64,000 bases of DNA from Prochlorococcus sp. AG-409-F19 (GCA_003215795.1 QCJV01000005.1:1-64000), one strand, 5' to 3'; shown: positions 15,625 through 24,930, counted from the first letter of the stretch. Translations and numbers: made by a program. The notes: a model not told the origin generated them from the letters alone.

Positions 15625-16947
15625 ATGTCAATAAATAACTTAGTTGATGACTTCCTTGAGTCATTAGATCCCACTAATGAGGATCTTTTCTCATATCTTG
15701 CGAATAAGGGATGGAGCAATGGAGATCCAATATATTACTCAGGTCCTTATTGGGACCAAAAGGAAATATCAGCAGCCATAGGATCTTTGCTAAATGCAAA
15801 GTGGCTTTCATCTGGAGAGCAAGTTAATAAATTTGAAGTTGAATTTTCTAGAAAGTTTGAGTTTAAAAGCTCTCTTATGGTCAATTCAGGCTCTTCTGCA
15901 AATCTTGTTATGATTGCAGCTTTAAAAGAATATTTTGAGTGGGATGACTATGATGAAATTATTGTTTGTGCATGTGGTTTTCCTACTACAATAAACCCTA
16001 TATTACAGAATAAATTAAAACCTGTTTTTGTAGACATTGATTTTGACGATCTTAATTGGTCTTTAGATGAATTGGAAAAAAAAATAACAAATAGAACTAA
16101 AGCATTATTTTCTTCACCAGTTTTGGGTAATCCATATGATATGGATAAATTATTTGAAATTATTAATCAGTATAAGATTCATTATATAGCAGATAATTGT
16201 GATAGTCTTGGTAGTAAATGGAAAGGGGATTACCTGACAAAGAACTCTGTAGCCTCTTCGTGTTCTTTTTATCCTGCCCATCATATAACTACAATTGAAG
16301 GAGGCATGGTTTCTTCTAATATTCCGGAGGTTATTAGTCTGGCTAGGAGTTTTGCTTGGTGGGGAAGAGCTTGTTATTGTGTAGGCGCTCAGAATAAATT
16401 ATCAAATGGTGTTTGTGGTAAAAGGTTTAGTAAATGGTTACAAAATTACGACAGAGAGATAGATCACAAATATGTATTTAGTGTGCAAGGATATAACCTT
16501 AAGCCCATAGATATGCTTGGCGCAATAGGCTTAGTTCAACTTAGTAAATACGATCATATACATCGTATTAGAAGACAAAACAAAGATAAACTTAGTGATA
16601 TATTTGAAAAAATACCTGGATTACGAGTTGTCAAGGAAAAAACTAATGCAGAAACTTCATGGTTTGGGGTCCCCATTGTGTGTGATGATGATGACCCAAA
16701 ATCTACGCTAAAGTCTCAATTGGTTCAGTTTTTAGAAGAGAATAAACTTCAAACTAGAAATTATTTTGCTGGTAATATCCTTAAACACCCAGCTTATAAA
16801 GGGATGGAAGATCCCAATGATTTTCCAAATGCATCTAAAGTTCTTGATAATGTTTTCTTCGTAGGATGTTCACCAGTAATTACAGAAGCAATGATTGATA
16901 GAATTGAGGAAATAGTCGATAATTTTGTTATAAACCTAAGTAATTAG
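15625..16947 (+). CDS. rfbH: RfbH/E1-type PLP-dependent sugar-nucleotide 3-dehydrase (DegT/DnrJ fold)
   Basis: A 440-residue DegT-fold protein. Where aminotransferases carry the PLP-binding lysine, this protein has histidine: SFYPAHH with H219-H220 followed by ITTIEGG, the signature of CDP-6-deoxy-glucoseen C3-dehydrases (E1, RfbH/AscC). Three cysteines at C250, C252 and C264 in RACYCVGAQNKLSNGVCGKR resemble the [2Fe-2S] ligand pattern of E1. The enzyme should use PMP and an iron-sulfur cluster to remove the 3-hydroxyl of a 4-keto-6-deoxy sugar nucleotide. The usual reductase partner (RfbI/AscD) is not in this window. The start at 15625 follows the decayed region. Confidence 0.85.
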   Translation: MSINNLVDDFLESLDPTNEDLFSYLANKGWSNGDPIYYSGPYWDQKEISAAIGSLLNAKWLSSGEQVNKFEVEFSRKFEFKSSLMVNSGSSANLVMIAALKEYFEWDDYDEIIVCACGFPTTINPILQNKLKPVFVDIDFDDLNWSLDELEKKITNRTKALFSSPVLGNPYDMDKLFEIINQYKIHYIADNCDSLGSKWKGDYLTKNSVASSCSFYPAHHITTIEGGMVSSNIPEVISLARSFAWWGRACYCVGAQNKLSNGVCGKRFSKWLQNYDREIDHKYVFSVQGYNLKPIDMLGAIGLVQLSKYDHIHRIRRQNKDKLSDIFEKIPGLRVVKEKTNAETSWFGVPIVCDDDDPKSTLKSQLVQFLEENKLQTRNYFAGNILKHPAYKGMEDPNDFPNASKVLDNVFFVGCSPVITEAMIDRIEEIVDNFVINLSN

Positions 16948-16959
16948 AAATAACTGATT

Positions 16960-17754
16960 TCAACTGTTATTTAAATTTCTTCTTAGCCTATAAAAATCTT
17001 TATCTTTTTCAAAAAGTCTTCTTAGGTTTTCTTCAGTTAGTATGTCGTAAACAGAAGAAAAGTTTCTCCCCCCAACTAGTTCTTTTGGGAGAGATATTAA
17101 TGAATATATATCGTCCAAGACTTTTTCAATTGTGTTGAGCTTCTGGGGGGAGTTCAGCATATTTATAGTTTTCTTATAATTCATTCCAGCATTGGCTTTT
17201 GCTTTTAAAGTAGCAGCATGGATTTTTGTTTTAACCCAACCAGGGCCTAATATTGTGCATTTTAAATCTTCTATCTCATAGTCTATTAGTTCTACTGCTT
17301 TAATTAAAGCTATTTTACCTAGAGTTTGAGCAGAATATGCCGGCGTTGCATTATTAGTACCACCCCCTGCAAAGAATATTGCATTAGAGGTGAAATTCTT
17401 TTTCCTGTAAGGTAAAGCTTTCATTAAAGCAGCTATTTGATTAGTAGAGTTATTAGTTACACCTTCGACCCAATCTTTTGGATCTAAATCTTCAATTCTT
17501 CCAACGGGTTCTTGAGTTCCTATGCAAGATATAAATAATTCCCATGTAGAAATCTCAGACAGCCAATTTGTAAATGTAGTTGAGTTGAAATCTTTTATAT
17601 TTAACTTTATTAAATTTTGCTCTGGAAGGATACTTCTGTTTGGTTTGGTTGTATTATATGTCCCAAAAACATTGTAACCTTTATTTGCTAGAGATTCTAC
17701 AAGCCTTGCTCCAATATCTGAAGTGGCAGAAAGGACAATTGCGTTCATTAACAC
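16960..17754 (-). CDS. Short-chain dehydrogenase/reductase with altered active site (QxxxK)
   Basis: A 264-residue classical SDR-like protein. The nucleotide-binding region reads LSATSDIGARL. The expected YxxxK catalytic pair is Q143-T-L-G-K147; a tyrosine lies three residues before the Gln (PAYSAQTLGK). LGPGWVKTKIHAAT downstream is typical of a polysaccharide-associated SDR subgroup. The enzyme may be impaired, use Tyr140 instead, or have a non-redox role. It is convergent with the 3-dehydrase gene, 12 bases away. Another in-frame ATG lies two codons downstream of the chosen start. Confidence 0.7.
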   Translation of the reverse strand: MLMNAIVLSATSDIGARLVESLANKGYNVFGTYNTTKPNRSILPEQNLIKLNIKDFNSTTFTNWLSEISTWELFISCIGTQEPVGRIEDLDPKDWVEGVTNNSTNQIAALMKALPYRKKNFTSNAIFFAGGGTNNATPAYSAQTLGKIALIKAVELIDYEIEDLKCTILGPGWVKTKIHAATLKAKANAGMNYKKTINMLNSPQKLNTIEKVLDDIYSLISLPKELVGGRNFSSVYDILTEENLRRLFEKDKDFYRLRRNLNNS

Positions 17755-17862
17755 TTAATTTCTACCATTCATTGATTTTCCCAGAATCTGCAATTTTATG
17801 CAAGTATTGAAAGTTGAATTTTATGTTATATTATAATTAGAAAAATAATAATTCATTGATAT

Positions 17863-18651
17863 ATGTCTAAAACACACCCGGGCTTGGATATCGTCAGCAA
17901 TTTCTATACAAGCGATAAGTCTGAATCAATAAGAAAACTTTTTGATAAAGGTTATATTATAATTAAAAATAATATCTCTTTTGCAAAATGTGAGGAGTTA
18001 ATTACTAGCTTGAATGGTATTCGAAATAAATATCCTTATCATATAGAAAGTAGCAATACATATGCAGGAGTATTTAGAAGTCCTTTTATATTCTTTAATA
18101 GTTATAGGGATCTTATGCTTAATAGTATAATTCATTCTCATTTGAAGGAAATATTTCCTTGTAAATATCAATTACACTTAAATAGATGTGTAGAGAATAA
18201 GCCAAATAAAATAGCAGCAACTGTAGAATGGCATAGAGATATCCCTTATATTCATACACCCAATTCATACCCCCTAAGCATTAGTGCTTTAACATTTTTA
18301 AGTCCATCTAAAGCTACTCAGATAGAGTTATTGCTAGATTCTCACATAAAGCACTTTTATTCTTTGGGAGATGCTGATGTATTAAGTCTCAATCCAAAAC
18401 CAGGAGATACAATATTATTTGATTCTAATTTGATACATAGGACCCTCCCGACTGTTTCCAGTGTTTATTATAATTTATATATGTTTAGTAGTCCAATTAT
18501 TAAACCAGTTGTTGATTACTCATCAGAATCAGTTAAGAAATTAATTTCTAGTATTCCTTATAGGCTCGAAGAAGTTTTTAAGCTTATAGGTTATGAATTC
18601 TTAGTTCCAAGGGATGACCTTGAGTATATGAATAATAAACAGAATACATAA
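17863..18651 (+). CDS. Phytanoyl-CoA dioxygenase-like Fe(II)/2-oxoglutarate oxygenase
   Basis: A 262-residue protein. WHRDIPY supplies the HxD iron ligands, and DSNLIHRT, with a following basic residue region, supplies the distal histidine, as in PhyH-type oxygenases. The family hydroxylates diverse small molecules using Fe(II) and 2-oxoglutarate. Inside a glycan island a substrate such as a sugar nucleotide, lipid or amino acyl side group is likely. A second, clearer PhyH protein is at 29920-30846. Sequence identity between the two looks low, so they are not a recent duplication. Confidence 0.65.
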   Translation: MSKTHPGLDIVSNFYTSDKSESIRKLFDKGYIIIKNNISFAKCEELITSLNGIRNKYPYHIESSNTYAGVFRSPFIFFNSYRDLMLNSIIHSHLKEIFPCKYQLHLNRCVENKPNKIAATVEWHRDIPYIHTPNSYPLSISALTFLSPSKATQIELLLDSHIKHFYSLGDADVLSLNPKPGDTILFDSNLIHRTLPTVSSVYYNLYMFSSPIIKPVVDYSSESVKKLISSIPYRLEEVFKLIGYEFLVPRDDLEYMNNKQNT

Positions 18652-18775
18652 ATATTATATATACTCATTTACTTCTTTATAACAGGCTTTTCCTCAGATT
18701 CTTTTAAACTCAAAGCAGATTTTTTATCGTAGGTGGTGACTTTTCCTTTGACGAAGTTTTCATGCTATATTAAAG

Positions 18776-19678
18776 ATGAGAAATTTCTTATTTAGTTTGG
18801 ATTTTCAATTAATTAATTCTGAAGAGGATATTTTATCTTCGTTAATATCATTACTTCCCTTAATACCAAGGGATCATAGACCTGATTCGTATATATATAA
18901 ATATCTTTCGGGATTAGCCTCCTATGCTTCTTCAAGCCTTTTTAGCCCAAAAGGGAAGCAAAAAGCAAGTTTAGGTCTTTTGGGAGAGGTTAAACTTCCA
19001 TTCTTCTCCATGGGAGCCATCAATTCAACTCACCTTTTTGGATTAGATGAACTTATCCTGTTTAGTTTTTATGCAAATAATGTCTCTAGATACAATAAAG
19101 TTGCCGACTTAGGAGCCAATATAGGTTTACATTCAATTGTCTTATCTAAATTAGGATACGCAGTGACCTCATATGAACCAGATGAATTACATGTCAAGAA
19201 AATAGAAGAAAATATTCTATTAAATGGCATTGTTAATAATAAGCCATTAATCTTAAACAAGGCTATCTCAAATACTAAAGGCTCTGTAGAATTTGTAAGG
19301 GTAAAAGGAAATACAACAGGAAGTCATATCTCAGGAGCAAAAGATTCTCCGTTTGGCGAATTAGATAAGTTTTCAGTTTACACCGACTGTTTTCACGAAA
19401 TAATATCTAACTTTGATTTTCTAAAAATTGATGTAGAAGGTCATGAAGCTACCATACTTTTGGAAACTAGTTCTGATCATTGGCGTAATACAGATGCAAT
19501 GGTCGAAGTAGGTACAGAAACTAATGCGGCAATGATCTTTAATCATTTTAATTCAATAAATATTAATTTATTTGCCCAAAAGATAGGTTGGAATAATGTT
19601 ACAACTATCGAGGATATGCCTACCTCTTATAAAGAAGGCTCTTTATTTATTACTAATAAAGTAAGTGTACCGTGGTAG
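18776..19678 (+). CDS. FkbM-family SAM-dependent methyltransferase
   Basis: A 300-residue protein with the FkbM core: VADLGANIGLHSIVLS (motif I), YEPDELHVKKIEENI (ribose-binding acidic turn) and DFLKIDVEGHE (motif with the catalytic-side acidic residue). FkbM enzymes O-methylate hydroxyls on polyketides and on glycans. Its last seven bases overlap the start of the next ThDP enzyme gene, so the two are translationally linked. It is the first of three FkbM genes in the island. Confidence 0.8.
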   Translation: MRNFLFSLDFQLINSEEDILSSLISLLPLIPRDHRPDSYIYKYLSGLASYASSSLFSPKGKQKASLGLLGEVKLPFFSMGAINSTHLFGLDELILFSFYANNVSRYNKVADLGANIGLHSIVLSKLGYAVTSYEPDELHVKKIEENILLNGIVNNKPLILNKAISNTKGSVEFVRVKGNTTGSHISGAKDSPFGELDKFSVYTDCFHEIISNFDFLKIDVEGHEATILLETSSDHWRNTDAMVEVGTETNAAMIFNHFNSININLFAQKIGWNNVTTIEDMPTSYKEGSLFITNKVSVPW

Positions 19679-21471
19679 AAAAAATAAAACTTTCTGATTA
19701 TGTAGCTGACTTTATAGCAAAGCTTGATGTCAGGACTGTATTTGCGATTTCTGGTGGAGCCTCTCTTCACTTGATACATTCATTAGCAGCTCATAAAGAT
19801 CTCGAATATGTCTGTACACATCATGAGCAGGCAGCGGCAATGGCAGCAGATGGCTACTCACGATCTACTGGAAATATTGGAGTAGCTATTGCTACTAGTG
19901 GTCCGGGGGCAACTAATTTACTAACAGGGATCTGTTGTAGTTATTACGATTCAGTTCCAATATTAGTCTTAACTGGTCAAGTTAGCACCTTTCGAATGGC
20001 TGGTCAGACTGGAGTTAGACAGATCGGCTTTCAGGAAACACCAATAACATCAATTGCTAGTGACATAACAAAATATTGTATTACTATAAAGGACCCTAAT
20101 AAAATTAGATATGAGTTAGAAAAAGCAGTACATATAGCTTTTTCTGATAGACCAGGACCAGTACTTGTTGACATCCCAGATAATTTACAAAGAGAATATA
20201 TTGATCCAAATTCTTTAGAACCGTTTATTTTCATAGACAAAAGTAAATCTAAACATTACAGCTCTATTAGCCAGGTTGAGGAGAAAATATGGGAATTATT
20301 GGATCAATCAAAAAGGCCAGTTGCGGTAGCTGGTTGGGGAGTCCATTTAAGTAAAACAGAGAGTGATTTCTTGTCTTTTGTTAATAAGTTAAAGATTCCA
20401 GTTGCATTAACCTGGGGGGGGGCAGACCTTATCCCGCACAATCACGAACTATATATTGGCACTTTTGGTACACATGGGATGCGCCACGCAAATTTTGCGG
20501 TTCAAAATGCTGATTTAATATTATCTGTTGGCTCTAGACTCGATACCAAGTCCACAGGGTCGCCAATTAATACTTTCGCAAGAGAAGCTAAAAAAATTAT
20601 AGTGGACATCGATCATTCAGAATTAGGTAAATTTAGTCAATTTGGTTTGGACATTGACCTATTAGTAGAAGAAGACTTGAGAATTTTCTTTAAGAGGATG
20701 AGCTTACGCTTATTAGAAAAAAATCAATGTGATACTAAGGAATGGTTAGAGAAAATTGTATTTTGGAGAAAAAGCTTTACTGCTTCCACCTCTGTTCCTA
20801 ACAATAAATCTATTGATCCTTATAACCTCTTTAAGTCCATTCCAGAACTTCTAGATACTGATAGTACAGTTTTTATTGATACAGGATGTTCAATAGCTTG
20901 GGCTATGCAGTCAATGAACTTAAGAGAAGGACAAAGGATTTATCATGATTTTAATAATACAGCTATGGGTTGGTCTTTACCAGCAGCTATTGGAGGTTAT
21001 TTTTCAAAACAAAGTAAGCAAATCGTTTGTATTATTGGCGATGGGAGCTTGATGATGACAATACAAGAACTCGCCACCATAATGCATCATAATATTCCTC
21101 TAAAGATAATTTTAATTAATAATTCTGGCTATTCCATGATCAAGCAAACACAAGATCAGTGGCTTTCTTCTAATTATATCGCATCTTCTAAAAAAGGAGG
21201 CCTATCATTCCCGAACTTTGCTTTAATAGCAGAAGCATATGATATCAAATATTTCATATTAGAAAAATCAGAAGATACTTACAATACTCTTAGCAACTTT
21301 TTAAGTTTATCTAGAAGTGCAATGGTAAATATAGTAATTCCTCCAGAAGCACGAGTAAACCCTCAAGTAAAATATGGACGGCCAAATGAAGATATGGAAC
21401 CTCTTTTACCAAGAGATCAGTTTTTGAAAAATATGATTATTGAGCCTCTTCCAGTTTCAAAAAATATTTAA
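19672..21471 (+). CDS. Acetolactate synthase-like thiamine diphosphate enzyme (possible YerE-type sugar-branching enzyme)
   Basis: A 599-residue ThDP enzyme of the IlvB family. E52 in THHEQAAAMAADGY is the catalytic glutamate. TSGPGATNLLTG follows, and GQTGVRQIGFQE resembles the FQExD-like loop. The central domain resembles the FAD/ADP-binding domain, and GDGS (456-459) with a downstream NN binds Mg-ThDP. It is overlapped at GTG 19672 by an FkbM gene, far from any ilv genes. In Yersinia, YerE is a homologous flavoenzyme that attaches a two-carbon unit to a 3,6-dideoxy-4-ketose. An RfbH-like 3-dehydrase 3 kb upstream makes such a role plausible, but it is inference. Confidence 0.78.
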   Translation: MVEKIKLSDYVADFIAKLDVRTVFAISGGASLHLIHSLAAHKDLEYVCTHHEQAAAMAADGYSRSTGNIGVAIATSGPGATNLLTGICCSYYDSVPILVLTGQVSTFRMAGQTGVRQIGFQETPITSIASDITKYCITIKDPNKIRYELEKAVHIAFSDRPGPVLVDIPDNLQREYIDPNSLEPFIFIDKSKSKHYSSISQVEEKIWELLDQSKRPVAVAGWGVHLSKTESDFLSFVNKLKIPVALTWGGADLIPHNHELYIGTFGTHGMRHANFAVQNADLILSVGSRLDTKSTGSPINTFAREAKKIIVDIDHSELGKFSQFGLDIDLLVEEDLRIFFKRMSLRLLEKNQCDTKEWLEKIVFWRKSFTASTSVPNNKSIDPYNLFKSIPELLDTDSTVFIDTGCSIAWAMQSMNLREGQRIYHDFNNTAMGWSLPAAIGGYFSKQSKQIVCIIGDGSLMMTIQELATIMHHNIPLKIILINNSGYSMIKQTQDQWLSSNYIASSKKGGLSFPNFALIAEAYDIKYFILEKSEDTYNTLSNFLSLSRSAMVNIVIPPEARVNPQVKYGRPNEDMEPLLPRDQFLKNMIIEPLPVSKNI

Positions 21472-22218
21472 ATGTACAATTTTAAAATATTATTTTCAAG
21501 ATTGAAAGAATTAATAAAAAGGGTTATAACTCCCAAGTCAAGATTAACCAAAGATATTATTTATTTATTAAATTCTCTACAATCTGAGAAACCTATCATA
21601 TTTGATGTTGGAGCATTTAAGGGACATTGGATTTCTCCTTATCTAGAAAGATTTCCACATTGTAAAGCTTATTTATTTGAGCCTTATTTAGAATCTTATA
21701 AAGCCTTACAGAGAAGATTCTTTAAGCTTGATAATATTTATACATTTCGATTAGCCTTATCCGATAAAAAAGGGACTAGTAATATAAAAATAAATGAAAA
21801 GGCATATACAAATTCTTTGCTTGAACTACATGAGTCTGCTAGCCAATCTTGGGAGAATGAGTCTTTAAAATCTATTAGCCTGCAGAGTATTACAACAAAT
21901 ACTATAGATTACTTTGCCGATCAATATAACATTAAGAAGATTAATTTACTAAAGTTAGATGTCCAAGGACTAGAATACCTTGTCCTTAAAGGAGCTTCTA
22001 AACTTCTTGCTAAAAGTCAAATAGACATATTACTCTTAGAGGTAATCGTCATACCCACCTACCGAAAACAAAGTAAAGTATCTCATATATTTAATATTCT
22101 TGACTCTAATGATTACAAACTTTATGGAATATATGATGTTCATAGATTAACAAAATCAAGAAAAATTCAACAATTTGATGCGGTTTTTTTAAGCAGTAAA
22201 TTCTATAACTATATATAA
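21472..22218 (+). CDS. FkbM-family SAM-dependent methyltransferase
   Basis: A 248-residue protein beginning at the base after the previous stop. FDVGAFKGHW (motif I), YLFEPYLESYKAL and LLKLDVQGLEYLVLKGA identify FkbM. NDYKLYGIYDVHR near the end is the typical C-terminal strand. It is probably a sugar or glycan O-methyltransferase. The tight junction suggests cotranscription with the ThDP enzyme upstream. It is the second of three FkbM genes. Confidence 0.8.
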   Translation: MYNFKILFSRLKELIKRVITPKSRLTKDIIYLLNSLQSEKPIIFDVGAFKGHWISPYLERFPHCKAYLFEPYLESYKALQRRFFKLDNIYTFRLALSDKKGTSNIKINEKAYTNSLLELHESASQSWENESLKSISLQSITTNTIDYFADQYNIKKINLLKLDVQGLEYLVLKGASKLLAKSQIDILLLEVIVIPTYRKQSKVSHIFNILDSNDYKLYGIYDVHRLTKSRKIQQFDAVFLSSKFYNYI

Positions 22219-22231
22219 ATACATAAGGATT

Positions 22232-22552
22232 ATGTTATTTATTAAGTTATTAATAAAAAAGTCATTTTTTATTATATTAGTACCTAAGAGAATTTATTCA
22301 TTAAAGAATAATAGGTATTTAAGTTTTCAAGAGTCGCAGCTAAATATTCACAGTTATAGTCAGGTTGAATCTCCTACAATAGCTAGAAATATGGGATATT
22401 TAATTCAACCCGCTAATGATAATACATTAAAGAGAGCCATAAAATCATTTCTAGCAGAATGTTCAAATACTATGGAAATTGTACCAGATATTAACTTCCT
22501 AGCTGATTCTGAGACTCCACAAAAGTTTGGTGCAAGGTATCTTGTTGACTAA
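22232..22552 (+). CDS. Hypothetical 106-residue protein, possibly a truncated glycosyltransferase C-terminus
   Basis: This small frame has AAGGA just upstream of its ATG and abuts the next start exactly. After a hydrophobic N-terminus (about 3-18) the sequence ARNMGYLIQPANDNTLKRAI resembles the C-terminal nucleotide-sugar region of GT-B enzymes (GxLIxPxDxxxLxxAI). If so, the N-terminal acceptor domain is missing and this is a remnant. I do not recognise a complete domain. Coding is plausible from the spacing but not secure. Confidence 0.4.
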   Translation: MLFIKLLIKKSFFIILVPKRIYSLKNNRYLSFQESQLNIHSYSQVESPTIARNMGYLIQPANDNTLKRAIKSFLAECSNTMEIVPDINFLADSETPQKFGARYLVD

Positions 22553-23431
22553 ATGCCTAGAACTTTATCTACTATTATAATCTATTACCCTGCTAAATCT
22601 TTGCAGCTACTAATAGATGAACTTCTTCTACAGGGTTCTCATGTTCTACTTGTTGTTAATGGTAGCAACGAGACTTATAATGCTCTTTCTATAGATCAAG
22701 ATAAAGTTATAGAAAATTTCAATTCCTCTAACCAAGGTATATCTAAAGCTATAAATATAGCTATTTCCTACTTTATGAGTAAAGATTTTGATTATCTTTT
22801 TACCTTTGATCAAGATTCTTTAATCCCTAATAATTATTTAAATTCAATGATTGATTCATATAATTATGGAAAGCTTACTACTCCAGAGCTGGTCTCGTTG
22901 GGTTCATCAATAGTTGACATAAAGATTAAGGATATTTCTTCTTTTGAATTCCACTATCAAATTAATCCTTTTGATTTTAAAATAGTTAGTTATGTTATTA
23001 CTTCCGGTAGCATCTTTAGTAAAGATAGTTTCAATAAGGTAGGCTTTATGAATGAGAAATTATTTATTGACTATGTAGATATTGAATGGTGCGAAAGGGC
23101 AATCAACAAAGGATGTAAGGTTATGATTAATACTCAAATACCTTTGTTCCATAAGTTAGGTAGAAAACATATTAATTTTTTTGGCTATAAAAAAAATTAT
23201 CATGATAACGACATCAGAGTTTATTATATTATAAGAAATTGTATTTACCTAATATTGTCTAAATCAACAAGACTAGGTTGGAAGGTTACAGAGTTAAGAA
23301 AGCTATTCCCTAGAATAGTAGCTTACCCTCTTTTAAGTTCATCTAAGCTTAGTACTGTAAAATATATATTTTTAGCAATTAAGGATGCTTTTCTTCAAAA
23401 GATGGGGAAAATGAAATATATTAGTCATTAA
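22553..23431 (+). CDS. Family 2 glycosyltransferase, rhamnosyltransferase-like
   Basis: A 292-residue GT-A enzyme. FTFDQDS is the variant DxD motif typical of the rhamnosyltransferase subgroup. Around it are NGSNETYNA, NSSNQGISKAINI, VITSGSIFSK and the acidic FIDYVDIEWCER motif near the acceptor site. TDP-rhamnose genes in the same island (32981-36498) make dTDP-L-rhamnose a natural donor. It starts at ATG 22553, directly after the preceding frame. A 233-base A+T-rich gap follows. Confidence 0.8.
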   Translation: MPRTLSTIIIYYPAKSLQLLIDELLLQGSHVLLVVNGSNETYNALSIDQDKVIENFNSSNQGISKAINIAISYFMSKDFDYLFTFDQDSLIPNNYLNSMIDSYNYGKLTTPELVSLGSSIVDIKIKDISSFEFHYQINPFDFKIVSYVITSGSIFSKDSFNKVGFMNEKLFIDYVDIEWCERAINKGCKVMINTQIPLFHKLGRKHINFFGYKKNYHDNDIRVYYIIRNCIYLILSKSTRLGWKVTELRKLFPRIVAYPLLSSSKLSTVKYIFLAIKDAFLQKMGKMKYISH

Positions 23432-23664
23432 GAATAGTATTTCCTTTCATTTGCATTATTCTTAGTTAACTCATTTAATATTTGGTTCTACTGAATTTAT
23501 ATTTCTTTAAAATGCTAGATTATATATTCTAATTTATTTTATATATATTTTTAGCAGTTTATTTTGTATGCCTACTATGTAACAATATTGAATTAGCTTG
23601 TAGGCTTGTATTTCTAATAGTAATCTTTATAATATATATATGATGATATCATGGGAATTAGAAC

Positions 23665-24909
23665 TTGAGGATTTTTAGCAAGAACTCAATCCTGGTGAGT
23701 TCAATCATACTCGCCTGTCTTCGGATTTTCACTATACCGATTGATGACTACCCGGATATTTTTCATATTTATCAAGTATCTGTAGCACGTAGTTTACCCT
23801 GGCTGTATAATTTTTTGGATTTAGAACCTTTATTTAGGAAAACTTCATGCTTGGTAGTCAAACCTAATAATATATTGGATAGTTATTTATTTGGCGGGCA
23901 CTATTCTTGTACAGAATTTCCCATTTCGTTAACTTATTTATTCTATAACAGTTGCTTGACTCTTTTATTTGTTCTTATTATATATTGTCACTTGATTTAC
24001 TCAAGACGTTTACTACCAAAACATCAGATTATCTTGATAAGATGCTTATTCTTTGTAGTATCAATACCCTCGACCTTCTTTTTCCTTCTAGCAGTTCATA
24101 CAGATGTACCTTACCATTTCCTCTCATTATCATTCATGATATCTTTTATATATTTGGCATTTACAAATAATTTACGTAATTTACCATTTATTTATCTTCT
24201 ACCCTTCCTCTTCATAAGTAAATTTTTGCCAGATAACCAAAGTCAGATATCTTTTCTCGTGTTTATTATTTTTTTATTGAGCTGGTTTGCTATTCAGTGG
24301 AAACATACTACTCGCATATCTCATTATTTACGAAACCAGTCAGTTTATTTACTACGTTTACAAGGAAAAATTTCTCTTCGAGTTTTTACAATATTTTTAT
24401 TCACCGTTATTTTCTTTTTAGTAGGTTTCAATTTTAATGAATATATACTCAGCTCCGTGGGTACCTCAGAAGCATTATTATCTAATCTCCCTTTGATAAG
24501 TAAAGTTTCTTTGATATATTCAGATTCAGAATTGCTATCTAAATACCCCCTAATCATACGAATATTTGGTACTATTATAGGTTTTGCACTCTTAACCCCC
24601 TTTGGTTTTGGTTTCTCAATCTTTACTAATTCCTTATTGATTCTTTCTTTGTTTATAGGATTCTTTAGAGTTTTCTCTTTACGTGATGAGGAGTTCCCTT
24701 TAATTATTAAAACCATGATACTTCTGAGCCTTTTCTCTGTTTCAGCAGCGATAGCAATTTTACCCACCTTCTCTTATTATAAATATTGGCTTTTCCTTAC
24801 TCCCTTATTTTGCCTACTACTTGCATATGTTCCTAGACTTTCACTAGTTTCTATTGGTTTAATGTATATTGAATATCTTTATAGATCTCCTCTTTTCAAT
24901 CCCCTTTGA
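23665..24909 (+). CDS. Polytopic membrane protein, candidate glycan polymerase or lipid-linked glycosyltransferase
   Basis: A 414-residue protein made almost entirely of hydrophobic helices (about nine to ten), with a larger non-membrane loop near residues 40-80. The start is a TTG at 23665; no in-frame ATG lies nearby upstream. No family motif is recognised. Its position between two GT2 glycosyltransferases, together with its topology, fits an O-antigen polymerase (Wzy) or GT-C enzyme, but this is context only. The downstream gene begins 21 bases later. Confidence 0.6.
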   Translation: MRIFSKNSILVSSIILACLRIFTIPIDDYPDIFHIYQVSVARSLPWLYNFLDLEPLFRKTSCLVVKPNNILDSYLFGGHYSCTEFPISLTYLFYNSCLTLLFVLIIYCHLIYSRRLLPKHQIILIRCLFFVVSIPSTFFFLLAVHTDVPYHFLSLSFMISFIYLAFTNNLRNLPFIYLLPFLFISKFLPDNQSQISFLVFIIFLLSWFAIQWKHTTRISHYLRNQSVYLLRLQGKISLRVFTIFLFTVIFFLVGFNFNEYILSSVGTSEALLSNLPLISKVSLIYSDSELLSKYPLIIRIFGTIIGFALLTPFGFGFSIFTNSLLILSLFIGFFRVFSLRDEEFPLIIKTMILLSLFSVSAAIAILPTFSYYKYWLFLTPLFCLLLAYVPRLSLVSIGLMYIEYLYRSPLFNPL

Positions 24910-24930
24910 TTAAAGTTAAGCCCTTTTAAT

